A model generated the notes under the pieces. It worked only from the letters and a program-made list of their open reading frames with translations. It did no database searches and was not told where the DNA came from. Shown one piece after another: positions 63,041 to 64,000 of a stretch of DNA of 64,000 bases (position 1 is its first letter; each line of letters begins with the position of its first letter). Made by a program: the position numbers and the translations under genes. Source of the stretch: Bacteriovoracaceae bacterium UBA6261 (lineage in GTDB: Bacteria > Bdellovibrionota > Bacteriovoracia > Bacteriovoracales > Bacteriovoracaceae); the NCBI GenBank assembly GCA_002440825.1, contig DJVH01000072.1, positions 1 through 64,000 on the forward strand, in the 5' to 3' direction.

Positions 63041-63084
63041 TAATCTTGTAGGCGATTAAGCCTACCAAACAAAAAGAGAAGTCT

Positions 63085-63621
63085 ATGTCACGCATTCAAA
63101 AAATTTCAATCGAACAAGCTACCGGCGAAACTGCCGAACTTTATTCAGGCATAAAAAAAGCTATCGGTGTCGTCCCAAACCTCTATCAAACTGTGGGGAA
63201 TAGCTCTCGCGCACTCAAGACTTTGCTTGGAATCGGCAGCGGTATTAAAGGTGGCCTCATCTCTGCGGCAGATCAAGAGTCAATCGCACTAGCTGTTGCT
63301 CAAAGTAATGACTGCGACTATTGCCTTGCCGCCCACTCAACCATTGGAAAGATGATGGGAAGCCCTGATGAGGAAGTCGTTCTCAATCGAAAAGGAAAAT
63401 CAAAAGATAAAAAAAGAGAAGCTCTATTAAGTTTAGTAACCGAAATCGTTGACAGAAAAGGCCGCGTTTCCGACGCGACTTATGACAGTTTTTTAGCCGC
63501 AGGTTTTACTGAAGCACATGTTCCTGAAGTTATGGTCGCTGTGGTTCAAAGTCTTTATACCAACTACTTCAATAATTTAAATCACACGGAGCTCGATTTC
63601 CCTTCGGCTCCTAAACTCTAA
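63085..63621 (+). CDS. AhpD/carboxymuconolactone decarboxylase-family peroxidase-like protein
   Basis: The 178-residue protein has the AhpD core motif NDCDYCLAAHS, with Cys77, Cys80 and His84 and an upstream Glu66. These residues form the thiol-peroxidase or disulfide-relay site in the AhpD family. It likely removes organic peroxides or responds to reactive electrophiles. The divergent TetR gene and overlapping operators imply induction by its ligand. The reducing partner is not in the window. Confidence 0.9.
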   Translation: MSRIQKISIEQATGETAELYSGIKKAIGVVPNLYQTVGNSSRALKTLLGIGSGIKGGLISAADQESIALAVAQSNDCDYCLAAHSTIGKMMGSPDEEVVLNRKGKSKDKKREALLSLVTEIVDRKGRVSDATYDSFLAAGFTEAHVPEVMVAVVQSLYTNYFNNLNHTELDFPSAPKL

Positions 63622-63723
63622 TAACGGTTTATTTTCTCGATTGGTATAGAGGGCGTCGCGACGATCGCTGGCCTCTATACCATTTCACCAAAAATGATTT
63701 ATTGTGAGAAATAGAGGTTGAAG

Positions 63724-63810
63724 ATGTTATTAGTCAAAATGAAAAGTGATTCTGAAATCAATGAGATCAGAATCCCAAATCTAGAGATCGAACCAAACTT
63801 TGAATTTTAA
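63724..63810 (+). CDS. Possible 28-residue small protein
   Basis: An ATG preceded by GAGG at six bases opens a 28-codon frame (MLLVKMKSDSEINEIRIP and on) that ends just before a hairpin. No family is known for it. The ribosome-binding site makes it worth noting, but so short a frame may be chance. Confidence 0.25.
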   Translation: MLLVKMKSDSEINEIRIPNLEIEPNFEF

Positions 63811-63834
63811 GACAAAGAATTACGATACAAATCT

Positions 63835-63858
63835 ATAGCCCTGTTTACGCAGGGCTAT
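63835..63858. terminator. Hairpin between convergent genes, probable terminator
   Basis: ATAGCCCTG and CAGGGCTAT form a nine-base-pair stem with a six-base loop. T-rich sequence flanks both sides, better on the plus strand. Confidence 0.65.
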
Positions 63859-63864
63859 TTGAAT

Positions 63865-64000
63865 TTAAGCAGCTTTAGGTTTTGGAATAAACTTAGCTGA
63901 TCTTTCCTGATAAAATGCTCTTAAATCATCACGGTCTTGAATGAGCTTTTTATTAAACTTCAAAAAATTTTTATAAAGTCGGTCAATCTCGGCTTTTAGA
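63865..64000 (-). CDS. C-terminal fragment of a helical, basic protein (runs off the window)
   Basis: The minus-strand frame is open from the window edge to a TAA, giving 44 residues. They contain charged helical sequence (LKAEIDRLYKNFLKF and QDRDDLRAFYQERSAKF) with a basic PKPKAA end. No family is recognised. The hairpin just beyond the stop supports a real gene end. Confidence 0.5.
   Translation of the reverse strand, partial: LKAEIDRLYKNFLKFNKKLIQDRDDLRAFYQERSAKFIPKPKAA

Overview
The window is a chromosomal segment of a free-living, respiring Gram-negative bacterium of about 43-45% GC (by eye). Four things point to the Bdellovibrionota, most likely the Bacteriovorax/Peredibacter side: a class I lysyl-tRNA synthetase, a classical men (menaquinone) cluster, many small secreted or lipoprotein genes with no wide family, and a run of peptidoglycan-active and proteolytic enzymes. 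That placement is inference; there is no rRNA gene here to prove it. I saw no tRNA, rRNA, CRISPR array, insertion sequence or prophage.

Layout. 1-5.4 kb: end of a GcvT/dimethylglycine-dehydrogenase-type protein, a palindromic intergenic element, a DMT exporter, a DUF4097-like secreted protein, a membrane-anchored AhpC/TSA-like protein, asparagine synthetase and an RluA-type pseudouridine synthase. 5.5-11.4 kb: small secreted proteins, an RMD1/DUF155 protein, sufE-hemB, then four minus-strand envelope genes (trypsin-like protease, beta-barrel protein, two small lipoproteins). Each of these four has a leader hairpin that reaches its Shine-Dalgarno sequence. 11.4-18.1 kb: menaquinone operon menG(ubiE)-menF-menD-menA-menC, divergent from a polyprenyl diphosphate synthase that would make the quinone side chain. 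18.1-19.4 kb: two paralogous secreted proteins built from a four-cysteine module and Pro/Tyr-rich tails. 19.5-26.8 kb: lysK and a small partner gene, a PAP2 phosphatase, and a complete branched-chain amino-acid ABC transporter (livK-H-M-G-F).

27-37 kb: small secreted proteins, a NamZ-like (DUF1343) muramidase, a secreted HExxH protein, thyA-folA, an L,D-transpeptidase-like protein, a secreted DUF2252 protein, a candidate papain-like secreted protein, and a LemA-TPM-TPM cluster. 37-47 kb: U32 peptidase/RlhA-like protein, two orphan PAS histidine kinases, an RsuA-type pseudouridine synthase, an MFS transporter, a cationic secreted protein, and the operon xer-plsC-DTW (tapT-like). A dif-like palindrome lies immediately upstream of this xer gene. 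47-57 kb: a large secreted orphan protein, DedA, a lysine-2,3-aminomutase-like radical SAM enzyme, a cyclic-nucleotide-gated-type K+ channel, HtpX, nitronate monooxygenase coupled to a pseudo-receiver/HD protein, and MnmD. 57-64 kb: a lipoprotein, a large secreted helical orphan, a second tyrosine recombinase, a beta-lactamase-family hydrolase, a 451-bp gene-free stretch, and a divergent TetR/AhpD-like pair with clear palindromic operators.

How it fits together. The men cluster, the polyprenyl synthase and hemB supply respiratory quinone and haem. sufE supplies Fe-S capacity used by the radical SAM enzyme and probably the U32 protein. The secreted peptidases, muramidase, transpeptidase and beta-lactamase-family proteins, together with the liv importer, fit an organism that digests protein and cell-wall material and imports amino acids. 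The most original signals are the four-cysteine module family, the run of SD-sequestering leaders, the xer-adjacent dif-like site and the candidate papain-fold protein.
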